Part shown: positions 22,513 through 35,811 of the stretch, piece by piece
Position numbering within the stretch: position 1 is the first letter of the stretch
How the letters are laid out: each line of letters starts with the position of its first letter
From: Vicia villosa
Taxonomy: Eukaryota > Streptophyta > Magnoliopsida > Fabales > Fabaceae
Direction of reading: 5' to 3'
Length of the DNA stretch: 64,000 nt
Assembly (NCBI RefSeq): GCF_029867415.1
Contig: NC_081182.1
Span: forward strand, 48,261,317 to 48,325,316
Translations under genes and position numbers: made by a program
The notes under the pieces: model-generated
Databases searched by the model: none
Seen by the model: only the letters and a program-made list of their open reading frames with translations
What the model was told of the DNA's origin: nothing

Positions 22513-22520
22513 TTAATATT

Positions 22521-22590
22521 GTTGTTGTTTAAACAAATTTTTATTATATGTTTATTGATGTTGTTGAGACTTGTTGTATAGAACTTAAGA

Positions 22591-22621
<31 letters not shown>

Positions 22622-23608
22622 GAGACTTGTTGTATAGAACCTAAACCCTAGATGTTTACTCTTGTTGTTGTTTAAACAGATTTATGTAATAGGTTTATTG
22701 ATGATGTTGTTGCAGTTTTGACCAGAGATTTTTTTTAGTTGTTGTTTAATGTAAGTTGTTGTTTTTGAATTGTTGATGTTATTGTTGTTGTTGTTGTTTA
22801 GTTGTTCTACTACCTAAAGTTATGAAAATATATATGTTGTGGTTTAGTTATTGTTATTGAATTAAGTTTTAGATTGATATAGATATTGAGTTTATGTTTT
22901 TTGTGATTCTTTGTGCAGCTCTCATCTTGTTCCATCGAGTTGAGTTTACTATATCTAATGTCTATTGTTTGTTTCACTAACCCCTCTTTGAACATATAAC
23001 CTATTAAATTGATTTTGGAAATAATCATATGAAAAATTATGTTGTATTTGAACCTTATCTTACACTGATTAGTGATTTTCTAGCATTATTCAACTCATCA
23101 TTTATCTCGTGTTCTTTTATGTTTAAAATCTCTCAAATACTTCTAGTTTTCCTTCAACTTTCTTCCATATTTGTTCGTTTTTTAAAGTGTCAAATATTAT
23201 GCTTTCAAGAATGAATTAGTAGAAAAGAAAGTGTTGAATAAGAACTTGAAACATTGAAAAGATTTTAACCTTAAAAGAGCGTGAGATGAATGATGAGATA
23301 CATGATGCTCGAAAATTATTGATTAGTATAAGTTGTTCTTCAAATATAACGCAATTGTTCATATAATTATTTTTCTAACCAATTTTGAAAAGTTATATGT
23401 TCAGTTAGAATTTAGTGAAATAAGCAATCCACATTAGATTTAATAAACTCAAAGGTGTTATGCTTGTCGGTTTTATATCAAAACTGAGGTGAAAGGGATT
23501 ATACCCGTCGGTGGAATGTTAAAACCAAGGAGAAATGTGTTTTCACCATTTAAGAATTCCAAAAAAGATCTCTTATGGTATCGAACCCATGACCTTTAAA
23601 TATTACTC
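22521..23608. other. Repeat-rich flank, GTT tract, no gene
   Basis: It contains a (TTG)n run at 22591-22622 and three spaced copies of GTTGTTTAAACARATTT (near 18782, 22526 and 22668, counting the one left of the hAT), each followed by GTTTATTGATG. Pieces of the AAAACYGAGGTGAAA vocabulary follow at 23475-23535. No coding region is recognised. Confidence 0.6.
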
Positions 23609-23613
23609 ATATG

Positions 23614-26600
23614 TGTCGCACGCTCGCGAAAAATGAACAGAGTCGCCACCAATATATTTATCCCATAAGGGAAAGGAATACCAGAAAACCTACAAAGGAA
23701 GGAACAGGGTCTTGCGACCAGAGAATCAAGGTACGGGAGTCGGTTACGCAAGGGGAAGGTATTAGCACCCCTCGCGCCCATCGTACTCGATGGTATCCAC
23801 CTATGTTTGTTTCTATCTAAAGGGTGTGTACTATGTCTATGTCTATATGCGAATGTATGCAAAAAGAAATACGGGGAAAAGAAGGAATATTTACAAGTGT
23901 GCTCGTTCAAGCCCCGCGACTTGATGCCTACGTATCCTTTTCAGGAATCAGAGCGCCGTAGTTCGGCTCCATAGTTTTTGTTTGTTTTGTGTTTTTTAGT
24001 TGGGTGGCGTTAACGCTCGCGCTCTTGCATAAGGGATCGACCTAGGATGCGATAGAGCAGAGATAACAATGCCCTTAAGAAAGGAGAGAAGAGAGAGTTT
24101 GAGTGTTTCGAGGAAATCCCTAAAGCAAGGGAAACTCGAGTTACTCTTTGGTTTGTGTTTTTTAGAAGTTGGGAACTTACGCCTGAATGGGACCCTAAAG
24201 CAAGGGAGATCCAAGCACTCGAACATTCCCTAAAGCAAGGGATGTTCAAGCTTCCATTCCCTTTTTAAGGTTTTCACTTTTTTATTAATGTTTTAAGTGT
24301 TTTCTTTGTATTTTTTATGGGGAATTTATTTTGGATATTTATTAGATGTTTTAGTGTTGTAAAGAAAAAGAAACTAGCCTAAGCAAACTAGCCTAATATG
24401 AATGGAATTTCTACCTAATGTTGTCATGGTTTCTACCTAAGGTTAGGATTAAAAGAAACATGGAAATTAACGCAAAAGTAGAATCAAAATATAGCACAAA
24501 AGTGAATTAAAAGTACTATTATTTTTATGGTTTTTATGAAAGAAATGAGTTCAAAAGATTAATGTCAAAATTAACCTAAAATCTACTTATTTTTATGAGT
24601 TTTTTAATATGAAAAATATCAATTAAAGGGACCAAGATTAACTCCTAAAAATGATCTAAAAGTCTAACAAATTTTATTGAGTCTATTGTTTTTATTATAT
24701 TAGAAAAAAGTAGTAAAACTATGTTAGAAACCTAAAAATTACCAACTAAACATGGGCCCAAGGGGTGTGAAACTGAAAAATGAAGGTGTAAGTAATGGAC
24801 AGGGCGCAGGCCCACTGAATACTGGCCCAGCAGAATGATTATTATTATAGTTTTGTTTTTGGACAGTAATAGGAGGTGTATGGGCTCTCAAGGGGGTGCG
24901 AATAGTAGCAATACGTGAAAAGCCCAATGAGTATTCAATCCATCCTCAGAATTTTCTTAATCAAACTCCATTATGTTTCAATTAATCCAAATTAATCACA
25001 CTAAGCATGCATTAGGTTAATTAAAACATGTCAATTCAAGGAGAAATTGAAAGAGGGACTAGGTTAAAGAAATGTGACCGTTCACGTCGTTTCTCAGACT
25101 CATCTTCATCTCCAAAGCCACTGAATGGCGCGCCGCTTGAGACCATGCCTCCTCCGATCAATATCGCCGCCGTTAAACAAATCGGACGGAGCAAACGCTC
25201 CTCCTCGCACCTCTCGTCTCCGAATTCATCTTAATCTCAAATGATTTCGCCTATCTCTGATTGGAGATCGATGATGGAAGAACAGAAATCCAGAGATTTC
25301 GACGCTCTCGGACGCGAAATAAACTCAGGAAGATGCGGACGCCTTCAATCCCAGGTGAACTCCATACGAATCCCTGACTTTTTCAATCTCCTTCTCTGTG
25401 TGTATTTCTTCGTCTTCTCCCTTCTACTCCATTCTTTTTCTGTGCTTTGTTACGCTGTTCTTGAGAGTTGCTGAGAAATAAGAGTGCGAAATTGTTGTCT
25501 TATTGATGTGTTCTGAGAGAAATCGAGCGATACTGAGAGTGTAGTTGAGCGTATGCGGCTGAGAAAGATGGAGGTTTAGCTCTACCTCAAGGAGTTTCAA
25601 TCGTGAATCTCCTCAAGGTATGTCAAAGGAGCTTTGGTGAGAGGTCGAGGGAGATGAAGTTGCAGAGGACAGAAATGGGAGGAAGAAGAAGATTGAATGA
25701 GTGATTATGAAGATGATGATGAAGAATGGTCTGTGTTGAAGTGGTGGAGTGTGAATGGCGTGAAGAAGATGAAGATGGATGAGAGGAGAATGTGAGAGTG
25801 ATGAAGAGTGAAAGGTGAGTGTGATGAATGAAGCGTGTAACTTGTGATTGAAGGTGGTGGATCAGTTATATAGAGATGGAGGTTCTGAGATTCAGTTAGA
25901 GAGTGAGGATTGAGGGCCGTTAGATTGACTGAGGTTCGGTTATGAAATGGAGGGTGAGGATCTGGCGGTTAGAAGTTTGTTACTTCTGTTTCAAGTTAGT
26001 TATACTCTGTTTTCAGTTTGTCATTTCTGTTATGGATGCTGGATATGTTAGTCATATGGAGATTGGGAAATGTGAAGTTAGTTAAATGGAGGTTCAGATT
26101 CTGTTAGGGTTGTTAGAACAGTTAGTGGTTATAGTTAGTTACTAGTTTGTTGAAAATTGGTTAGAAGCTTGTAAGACAGTTGTGGAATTGGGGAGTTAGT
26201 TATTTGGAAGAGGTTAGTTGGGGGGTAGGGCTGAATGTATATGTGTGTATGGCTGCTAACTGATTGTTAGTTTTGGTGTGATATTTGGTAATGGTTGTAA
26301 TGTTTGAATGCTGTTTTTATTTTTGAATGGCTGCAGTTTTTTGTTGAATGAATGTGTATGGCTTTTTTCTGAATTTCCTACAGGGCTGAGTTTGTTTAGG
26401 AGTTTTTTCTATTATGGTATTAGTCAGTGGATGGTAAGAAAAGGACTTAAATGGGCAGTGTATGTTATGGCTGTATGTATGGTTATCCGAATGTGATTGA
26501 ATGAACATGGTTTGATTTTGAACTATCATGCTGTGTAAGGACTGATTCTGACATGTATATGTACAGGTGGATGGATGTGAAATGGTTGCTGCAAGTTTTT

Positions 26601-27625
26601 GAACTCATTCAGGTGTGCATTTGGTTTGAGCAAGACAAGGGCAGACTTCATTCTTCTTCTTTTGATAGGGCTGATTTGGAGATGGCATGGTTAAATGTGT
26701 GTGGTTCTGACTGGTGCGAAATTGATAGGCAAAAGAAAGCATGATGAATGCAAAGTTGAGGCCATGAAGACAACTTGGTAGATGTTGGTAGCAAGGGTCT
26801 TTGGATTGAAAAGGTGGCGGCATGGAGATTGTTTTTTGCATCAACTTGGTTTAACTATTTAGGGATTTGTAATTCTAGCCCTTTGTGATGTAATATGTGT
26901 GGTGATTTGTTGTAATGATGGAATTTGAATAATTGATTTATCTTCTCTTTTTCCGAGTTTGTAAAGAATATTCCTTTAATGAATGATATGGATCACTGGG
27001 ATTTGGACTTTTTGTAATGGATATTGAATGATGTTTCTAAGTAATCTGAATATTGCTTCTTCCCTTACTTGTTTTGAATTTCTAAACTTTCTCCCGTATA
27101 TGATTTTGAATGGGTCATGAGATGAAAGCCCAAAAAGATTTAAGAAAGATTTTGACCAAAAGTCAACCTTTAGGGTTAACTTTGATCAAAAGTCAAAGCT
27201 CATATTCACATGCCTTAATCTCAATAATGATCCAACACACATTATCTTCTCCCCAAATTCTTGCATGAAGCTCAATGCCAACGATTTGCCATACCAATAA
27301 TCACGCATCAATCATAATTTGAAGCAGATTGCCATTTCCACACTCCAAGAGTAGATCCCGATTCAGTTGATCACATTCAGAAACTCTGATGAACTCCATT
27401 ATAGGAAAGTAAACCTAGTCCTCGATCTTTAGTCGAACCCACTTGTTAAGCTCAAGCATAAGGGATAAAAAACCCTAATGACCAATGACCCAATGCCAAG
27501 CTTTATTGTTGAATGACATGCATAATATATTAAATGACCTAATGGAGATATGTACATGAGATTATGAAATGAGAAGTCTAAGCCAGTTAGAAATAAAAGG
27601 GGTAGGACAAATTTGGGGTATGACA
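23614..27625 (-). mobile_element. Solo LTR, 4.0 kb, Ogre/Tat-like, 5-bp target duplication
   Basis: Read on the minus strand it starts TGTCATACCCCAAATTTGTCC and ends GCGTGCGACA. It is flanked by ATATG at 23609-23613 and 27626-27630. There is no gag or pol inside and no second copy next to it, so it is a solo LTR left by recombination. Inside are GACCAAAAGTCAA repeats (27150-27200), three copies of TCCCTAAAGCAAGGGA (24117, 24192, 24230), and a GC-richer stretch (25070-25330). Open frames at 25028-25474 and elsewhere have no recognised domain. The TGTCATACCC tip and length match long LTRs of legume Ogre-type elements. Confidence 0.8.
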
Positions 27626-27740
27626 ATATGTTGTGTTAAAACCGAGAGATAAAGTTGTACGATTTTCATGACGCCTTTCACTACCTCACATGTGAAACCG
27701 AGATAAGACGTTCTTTTCAACTGAAGTAAAAAGTATTTTC

Positions 27741-29055
27741 ATTGTAACTAGCCACCAATTATTCGTTACTCGTCTTCGTCACACTATCTATTTCAAGATT
27801 AATGCTTGAGACTTTTCACGATGGATCCACTTATTTTTTGATACACTTCTTTCCATTCTTGATAGAGTAACGTGTTGGAGATGCTAAACTCATATCGTTC
27901 AGATATATGTTTATTTAATTTATATATTACAATAATTTTGTTATAATATGTTTATCTGAATAATTACTGAGTTAATTTATCAATTAATATTTATTAAAAG
28001 TTTGTTTAATTAAAAGGTAATTAGTTACTTAATATAACGAAGTTGTTAAAAATCTCTGGTATATAAATCATTCCTTCTTGTTTTGCATAGTTTGAAATTG
28101 ATAAAGTGCAACAACTTGAGTCACAAACAACATTATTTTTCTTCTTCTTTCATATGTTGTCAATAACAAATTGTTCCAACTAGGCAGTTACTATGACTCA
28201 TTATCGATTGACTCTCATCTTTCATCTCCAACCTCTACTTAATAATGCAATTCTCCTAATACACACTCCAAATTGTATCAATCAAGTAAACCACATCCAT
28301 TGAGAGACACATTTGTTGATGCCTTGATTTTGAAAAGTCATAATTCGTGTTAGTATATATTACTAGTTTGTTCCTATGTAGAGTTTGTTCCTATGTAAGA
28401 GTACATGCGTTCAAAAGGTGTGTGAAAAGGGTGAGGCCACAATTATCAGCATTCATAGTCTTTCCTAATGAGCATGCTACAAAACCCTCATCATCGCCAC
28501 GTAGACATTCATGATAACAACAAAATTGGAAGACAGAATGAGTTTGAGAGTACAGAACACAGTATGAGATTCACGTGCTCACCAATTCAACTTGTCTTAC
28601 CATGGCCATTCCACTACTAATTCCATTAGTAATAAATTTTGAAATTTTAAAATTTTAAAAATAAAAAATTGTTTATAAGTTGAAATTTAAATGAAAAAGA
28701 GATACTATAAAAAATTGATTGAATTTGATAACATGTGATGGGCATCGAAGGAGCTGATTTTGTGGGGCAGAAAGGTAACATAAGTCAGAGTTGCACAGTT
28801 ATCCGTACAAGGAGGACATGTGATATCGGCAGCTGTTCTGGGACTTTGTACTTAGTACTAGTAGCGTATCATAGCTCACTACTTAAAGGAATTTTCTTTA
28901 GGCTTTTCTTATATTTCCAATAATCACATAAATTTTTAGATATTGTTCTTGATCATCTTCATGGCCCGTGAGGAGAAGTGATTCATCACGCGATGTGTAG
29001 GTATGTCTGATTTTCTTCTTCTTCCTAGTGTAAGTGTCTCTCATGAGAATATTAT
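27741..29055. other. Gene-free stretch
   Basis: AT-rich, no recognisable domain on either strand. The 62-codon stretch at 28735-28923 shows no family resemblance. GTTTGTTCCTATGTA is doubled near 28370-28395. Confidence 0.5.
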
Positions 29056-29079
29056 ATTAATAATTCTTAACACAATTTA

Positions 29080-29300
29080 ACGGTTGACGACATCTTACGT
29101 TATTTTACACGCGTTCGGGTATCAAACATTTTCTCTTATTTAAAGGGGAAAATGAGTTATTTCAAAAATATTCAATTTTTTTTTCTCATTTAAACTCCAT
29201 TTTCAGTCTCTTACTGATTTGGGCGTTGAAGTACTAACTTTGTAGGTTGACCTCTTCTCCACCGCATCAGAAGTTTTGAATCATTGTAATGAACGATGAA
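29080..29300 (+). repeat. Truncated 5' LTR of the gypsy derivative
   Basis: Similar in order to 36200-36430. The left part of this LTR is missing or unrecognisable. Confidence 0.6.
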
Positions 29301-29475
29301 TCGCTTCCTATAGAAACATATCTCATTCGACCGAAGCGCAGATCTTCATCTCTCCTACCACTCCATCGAATCCAAAGTAAAACTCTTTTTCGTTAGATCC
29401 ATCAAATGATGGTAGCTTCCGAAGCTACTCACTTTGTCGTACAACAGTAAAGCCGCGACAGCTACTAAAGCAGCT

Positions 29476-31850
29476 ATGAATCCTCTGCCTTCTCAAGGGA
29501 TGGACAATAAAGTCTTAACCACCGCTCCTATTGTTCCTCCATCGCAAATTTAAGTCCAACCTACGACAAATTAAGGAATGCCTCAACTTTCCTCATTCCC
29601 TGGGTTTACACAGTGCTTCCATCTAGGCGATCATTCTGACCTCCACTACCGCTTGTAATGTACGAACGAGGAGTGTTCCCTGACTTCCAACTGTTTCAAG
29701 CTAATCTCGGCTCGCAAGGAGTCAATGAACACAAAATGTATCAAATGGTTAAATCACATAACTCCCAGGCCTTGGCAGACAGGCTGACTTGGATTGAATA
29801 AAGTCTACACAACGCAAATTCGATGAACAACACCATGCATGAGGAGGCCTGACACAAAATCTACGTTCATAAGCCGAGAAAGGATCCAAAAGAGGTCCAA
29901 AAATCTCCAAGCCACCAAAGACACAAGCGTCATACATATTCCCTTGATCCCGGAGGAAGGGAGACAACCACATTCCTCCTGAAGTTCTTTATCATATGAG
30001 GAGGGAAAAGTACGGAAAATATGCTCCAGCCCAGCCTTGGAAAAAAACCCGTGTTCGCTCACATCTAAGACAGCAGGGTCTCAAAGTCACTAGCGAATCC
30101 ACTGAAGCTCCAAAGTTATAATAGGACGGGAGATCCCGATGAGGACGTCGATCATGTGAATGATCGACTGTACTACTTCCACGTTGGCGTAGACGTTAAC
30201 TCTAAGCTCTTTGCACTAACCTTAATCGAATATGCATTATCTAGGTATAAGTCCCTTTTGAATAGAATCATAAATGTATGGTTTGACCTGTGCGAGGCTT
30301 TCACCGTCCATTTCACTGTTAGGAAGAGACAACCAACTAACATGGTCGTGCTTAGCGGGGTCACACAGGATAAGAAGGAAACCCTACACTGCTATATTGA
30401 CCGTTACATCAAGGTGGCAGTAGCTATTAAAGGCTTATATTAGAGTTTGAAATGCTGAATATTTTAAAGAGGCTTCAGACCAAAAAATGAGTTTCAAAAG
30501 AAGTCAGGGCACAATGAGGCGCATAATCTGAAGGATTTGTTAATTAGGGTGCAACCCTACATCAACTATGAAAAAAAGTTGTTAGTCGACGGGGATGCCG
30601 AGGGTCACGAAACACCAAGTTTGATTGGCCTTTAGAGAAATACTCTAGATGGTTTAAAGAGGAGAACAAACGTAGACCCCACTTGTGGTTTGAGGCGTAT
30701 ACTCCCTTGAACACTTCATATGAGAGAATAATGAAGCAATGCACCAACACAGAGTTCAAAGAGGGCATGATAAAGATTCCCTATCTGGTCAGAAAGTCCA
30801 CAAAGACTAAAAATTCCAAATAATGTCATTTCAACTAGAGTCATTGCTACAACACCAATGATTGCATCCAACTAAAGGATATAATTGAGGGGCTAATCAA
30901 GAAGGGCAGTTGCCTGAGTATACCAAGGATGGAAAAAGATCAAGATGATTCTTCCAAGAGGAAATAGTCCCCCAAGAAAGCATCTAAAGTGATGGTCGAG
31001 GGAAAATGCAAAGAGATAAACAGTGGAGAAGACTAAGGAAGCAAGGGAAACACCAATACATCACTCCCATTACTGGAGGTTCCATGAGGTTCAGCAACCC
31101 ACCGAAGAGTACAGTAAATAAGAATATTGTTAATTTGATAGCCGTCAGCAAAAAAGATGGAAGAACCTCTACCAAGACCCCTAAGATACCTATTATCAAA
31201 TTTACGGATAACGAAAAGATTGAGGGATCCCTAAAAAGATTTTCCCCTGGGTTATAATGGTCACGATTTCTGTCTTCAACGTCTCCAGGATACTGATTGA
31301 CAACGGTAGCTCGTACGACATTATCTACTCGGGTTTCTTCGAGAAAAAGAGCTTGTAGAAGGAAAAGTTGTAGTCATATGAAAGGTATGATCTACAAGCC
31401 TTTAAAGACATCGTAACCCGCACGTGGGGGTACATAAAGATAATTGTCACCTTGAGGGAGATGAGAGATACTAGGACCATTTATTCTGAATTCTCGATTG
31501 TTCCTTACAGGAGTGTTTACAAATTCACCCTAGGCCCACCCTTTGCAACAACGTTGGATGCATTGGCTTCCCCCCATCTACCTTAAGCTGAAGTACCACA
31601 ACATGCAAGACGACCATTATTAACGCCGATCTTTCTAGAGCATAGCTGATCAACAAGGCCTTGTAACAGAACAAAAAAAAAAGGTGAAGCAAAAGCCATG
31701 GAGATAAACATGGACTCCTTGAATGGGCAGTTGATAGACAAGGCTATCCAGCCTCATCCAAGTAAAGTGATTAGTCTGGGCCAAACAAGCAGAAGTGGCT
31801 AAATTCATACAAATCCAAAAGTGACCAAAAGTAGTGCCTATGCCACTTGG
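29476..31850 (+). pseudogene. Gypsy gag and protease, heavily decayed
   Basis: ATG at 29476 opens NPLPSQGMDNKVL. At 30140-30590 the text reads HVNDRLYYFHVGVDVNSKLFAL, NVWFDLCEAFTVHFTVRKRQ, VVLSGVTQDKKETLHCYIDR, the retrotransposon gag domain. At 30820-30900 HCYNTNDCIQLKDIIEGLIKKG corresponds to the eroded zinc-binding segment. At 31180-31560 PKIPIIKFTDNEK and YKFTLGPPFATTLDALASP mark the aspartic protease region, though its active-site triad is not intact. At least ten stops and frame slips break it. Gag packages RNA and protease matures it in the family. The sequence ends before any RT. Confidence 0.75.
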
Positions 31851-32499
31851 TTATGTTAATTTCAAATTCTTTTTATAAAATAAAACAAATCATGATGTAT
31901 TATAACCATTTGCTTAAATAAATGAGGATTTTTTTAAAATTATCTCTTTCCTTTGAGGTATAACTAGAGAGATTAAAGTCCTATCACAAAGACTTAGAGG
32001 TGTTACCAAAAACTCCCCAACATATGAATAAAGCAATAATAACCCCACGATGATAACATACACATGTAAAGAAATCAAGCCTAAAACTGTCAAATAACCG
32101 ACTCACCTCTCTCTTGGAAGCTAGCCACTCCATATTCAACAGTGGATCCGCCACTGCGTTGTATTTAATCTAGGTATTTATCTGGACACATGGGAAGGGG
32201 TATTGACCCTTGGCTTGGTACAGTCCCTAGAGACGTCCAATAAAGTTTAAGCAAAACCCAGAGGAAAAGCTGAGTCCCAAAGAAATTAACCTAAGACTAG
32301 AAATAACACCATGAACCAAGTAAAATATGAATAAATAAATAAAATTAAGTGTACGTACACATTGTAGGACAAAAACGCCAAAGAAACAAACTTGCCGACT
32401 ACAAGCACAACAAAAATGGAAAATCTAGTTTATCAAAGAGATCATGTTCCCGTCCTCGATGGTTTGATTGAGACAAACTCAACCCCGAGAGACATGAAT

Positions 32500-33260
32500 G
32501 TCAATGTAAATGTACTCCACTTGCTTCAAAGCACTTTAAAAAGTACCCACAGTGATGAATAAACCCTCTTTAGGTAGCTCCTTACAAAGGTCAAGAGTCT
32601 CTTGGTGCATTGCACGTAGACCATCCTCATCCTTCTTATGACTTTCCCGGGACCCTTCCAAAGACTTCTCTAATTCTTCAATCCTTTTTCAGCCAGGTTT
32701 TGAGGATTAATTCCATTCTCCCAAAGTGGCATGTCTTGGACGAAGATGACGGAACAAAGGCCAAAACCTCATTCTTCTCATCCACCTCTAAGGCAAGGAA
32801 GTGAACCTTTTCTACTAGAATGTCAGGATATTTTAAAGGTTCCACGATAGTCTCTATGACCCGAAACTTATTGGAAGCAACTTTGACGTCCTCCAAATAA
32901 AAATCTCTCTCGAGTGTAAAATCATCGACTTTTTCCTCGATCCTCTCTCTCTTCTGTCGAAGGCAATCAGACAAGAAAATTTCTCCTCGGTGAGAAACTT
33001 TGAACGCCAGAATAGTTTATGCTCGGAGAGTATGGAAGTCCAATTTGGCCAATTATTGTTGTCGAGCTTCTTCTAAAAGGCCCAAGAAATAAACATAGTG
33101 TTCATCAGAAGCTGAAGACAATGACTCTTTGTCCATTCTCACACTAGGACAAGCTAGAAACATCAGATTTCACTCCACTTGAGAAAAAGCCCACCCTTCT
33201 AGAGTTCACAATTAGGGATGCTTAGAAGGATGCTCTTCCACTTGAATCTCTTCTACCTAT
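32500..33260 (-). pseudogene. Antisense coiled-coil-like ORF of the gypsy derivative
   Basis: On the strand opposite gag, the frame reads SDCLRQKRERIEEKVDDFTLERDF, VIETIVEPLKYPDILVEKVHFLALEVDEKNE and PSSSSKTCHFGRMELILKTW. It is open from 32974 to 32678, with related text before (DKESLSSASDEHYVYFLGLLEEARQ near 33100). Charged heptad-like spacing suggests a coiled coil. Plant Tat-lineage gypsy elements are known to carry extra ORFs, some antisense and placed before the 3' LTR. This fits that position. Function is unknown and the gene is broken. Confidence 0.5.
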
Positions 33261-34400
33261 ATGTTATGTGCTAACCTTCCTATCGCAATTCGAACAAAAG
33301 AATATCAAACTTCCACTCAAGGGGGAAAGAATAATTGATTGAAAATTTTACTCGGTGATCATACAAAAAGACGTCCCATTAGGCGTACCTAAGGCAAGGC
33401 TCCCACAACATAAGGAGTATTCAAATTCCAACCAAAGCAGCAACCACCCAGATCTCTTTCATGAATTTTCGCGTAACATCAGAAAAGGTTCAAGAAAGGA
33501 AACAAGGGCAATATGGCCCTGTCACTATTTACCAAAGATTATTTTGCTCTCCTCCTTTGACTTAGAATCCACCAATTAGTGATTTTGAAAGCATTTATTT
33601 GACCGGTTTCTTGAAGCATCATTTGTAGAACTCCTTACAGAAAGCCACCACTTGATTTTTTTAAATATAATTCCTCCAAGGAGAGATCTTATTACTTTTA
33701 AGTATACGAACCAACCCCCATTAAGTATAGTGACCCTAAGTCCAAAACTTATGAAATATGTCCAAACAAGTAGAGGGAGGACCGGGTTCCAAGCGACTGA
33801 TGATTGTATGCGCCTCCTCGATCAATGGATTAACTAGGTAAAATCAATCAGTGAAATCTTTCATGCTATCATAATAAACTTCAAAGTACCATATATGTTG
33901 CCTTTAAGAGACCAAACCAAAACCATTTGCATAATTGAGGATGTTTTGAATCTTAAAAAGATGAAAGAATAGTGTCTTAGTCGACTTACCTCCCTTATAC
34001 TTGCACTAGTGTTGAAAAACCTTAACGAATTTCTAGTTCATGCAATAATGAAGGGGCGGTCAACCAATAATTCACCACACCAACTTCAAATTCATTAAAA
34101 TAAATACAATATCATTTGATGGATAACAAGCATGCATAAACATATCGGTTGTAGGTCCTCTTATCTTAATTCATGGGAAACACCCCCCCAATTAGTCGCG
34201 GGACCCACATCAGCCACAACTCAATCAAAGACATCTTTGCGGAGAAGACAACCCCTAGTATACTAGGATCCATCTAATCACCTTAGATATCCTTGTAAAG
34301 AAGGTCTCTTCTACTTGGGTTGGTTTTGAAAAAGACAAGTATATATCAAAGAAGAAAAAGATAAATAAGTGGGTAACAAGTACATATCAAGGATGAAGTT
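33261..34400. other. Internal region of the gypsy derivative, weak antisense coding
   Basis: The minus strand shows stretches such as NPLIEEAHTIISRLEPGPPST near 33760-33840, perhaps the N-terminal part of the antisense ORF. No named domain. Confidence 0.35.
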
Positions 34401-35430
34401 GTCATCAATATTGATCAATCGAAATCAAGAAAAATTTGGAATGATTAGAAAATTTTAAGGCACACAATAATAATCAATCTATATTACTTTGAATTCTCAA
34501 AAACATCTCTCCAACTTCATCTACAAAGTTCTTAAAACAAGATCCATGAAAACCATTGAATTTAAGCTGCAAAGTTGATGATTTTCTATAAACAAATGGA
34601 GTGGTAATTGATTACTGGGTTGTGATAATGGATTTCCAGTTTTTAAAAATTCAAAATTTTTAACGTCAGGTCTGGGGTAATCGATTACCACATGAAACAA
34701 GGTGTTTTTTCATTAAACAAAGGCATTGTATTGAATGGCAAAGCTTCATGAAAGCTTTTAAAACTTATGCATCCACTCATAGAGGTTTCTTAAGTTGTAT
34801 ATAAGGCACCATTCACAAATAAACGAATTGACCTCTTTCAATTTCAATTTTCACCCAATTGAAACTTTCTTTCAAAGTGTTTATATTTCAAAATTTTGAA
34901 ACTTTGCATCATTCAGACATCTTAAAAGTTTCAATAAAGATTCTAAGCACTCAAGATATATATAGTTTAAGAAAGAGAAATCTAATATTACATGTGTTAA
35001 TTTGGAAATTCAATCCAACAACAAATATTCTTCAAAAGCGTCTACAAAGTATGTGTTTGTACTTATTTATCAAAGTGTGGTGAATAGTATAAGGTTAATA
35101 AAATAGTGTTCTTTATTTGTGATTGTGTTTGAAGGTTGTAAGAAGGTCTTGGTGTGAAACTTGTACAAGAATATCAACAATAGTGAAAATCCTTTCTAAG
35201 GGAGTAGAGGGACTAGACTTGCCCCTAAGTTGGTAAAGGAAACTAGTATAAATCATTGCGTCGTTTATTTTTTGCACTTTCAAATTCTTCATTTATCTTC
35301 TTAATACGTAACATAACCATTATCACTTTCGAAAATTTTCACAAGTTAAGAAACTTAGCGCAATAGCGGCAAAAATCCAGCAAACCTAATTCACTCCTCC
35401 CCTCTTAGGTTACATCTTATAGTTATAATC
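34400..35430 (+). repeat. Nested Copia-type (SIRE/Maximus-like) LTR, probable
   Basis: It contains palindromic GGTAATCGATTACC-like words (34600-34700), a TTGTATATAAGGCACC TATA region (34794-34809), AAGGGAGTAGAGGGACTAGACTTGCC-like text and ends with the CCTAATTCACTCCTCCCCTC stretch (35385-35404) seen at the ends of legume SIRE-like LTRs. Target duplication was not found; limits approximate. No internal coding follows, so it may be a solo LTR inside the gypsy element. Confidence 0.5.
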
Positions 35431-35811
35431 CTTACCATCTTTATATATCGAAGTTGATATTTTTCCCATAATAAAAAGTTATATAATCTTGACAGAATTG
35501 ATGTAGATATAGTAAAATTAAACGTCTCCGAGCAACTCGTATCTTGGGAGCCCTAATGAAAAAATGCGAGAATAGATACCTTTGAACTTTGATTTCAAAA
35601 GAAGGATCAACCTAGCATTGAAAATGAATGTTGAGGAACAAAATTGTTGACACAGAAAGAAAAAATCCTATAAAATAACAAAAGAGGAAGCAAAAACACT
35701 CTCTTCGTTGATAGCTTACAACAAAAAAATGCAAGAGAACACTATGAAAAATACTTAATACTTTATTCTAACGCCAAGAATCGTATGTTATGCCCCACAC
35801 TACCAACTATT

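Noticed and set aside
25028..25474. GC-richer open frames that look like the start of a host gene
   Set aside because: They lie inside the solo LTR, end without a recognised domain, and no continuing exon is seen.
28735..28923. 62-codon open frame
   Set aside because: No recognised motif and no coding-like context on either side.
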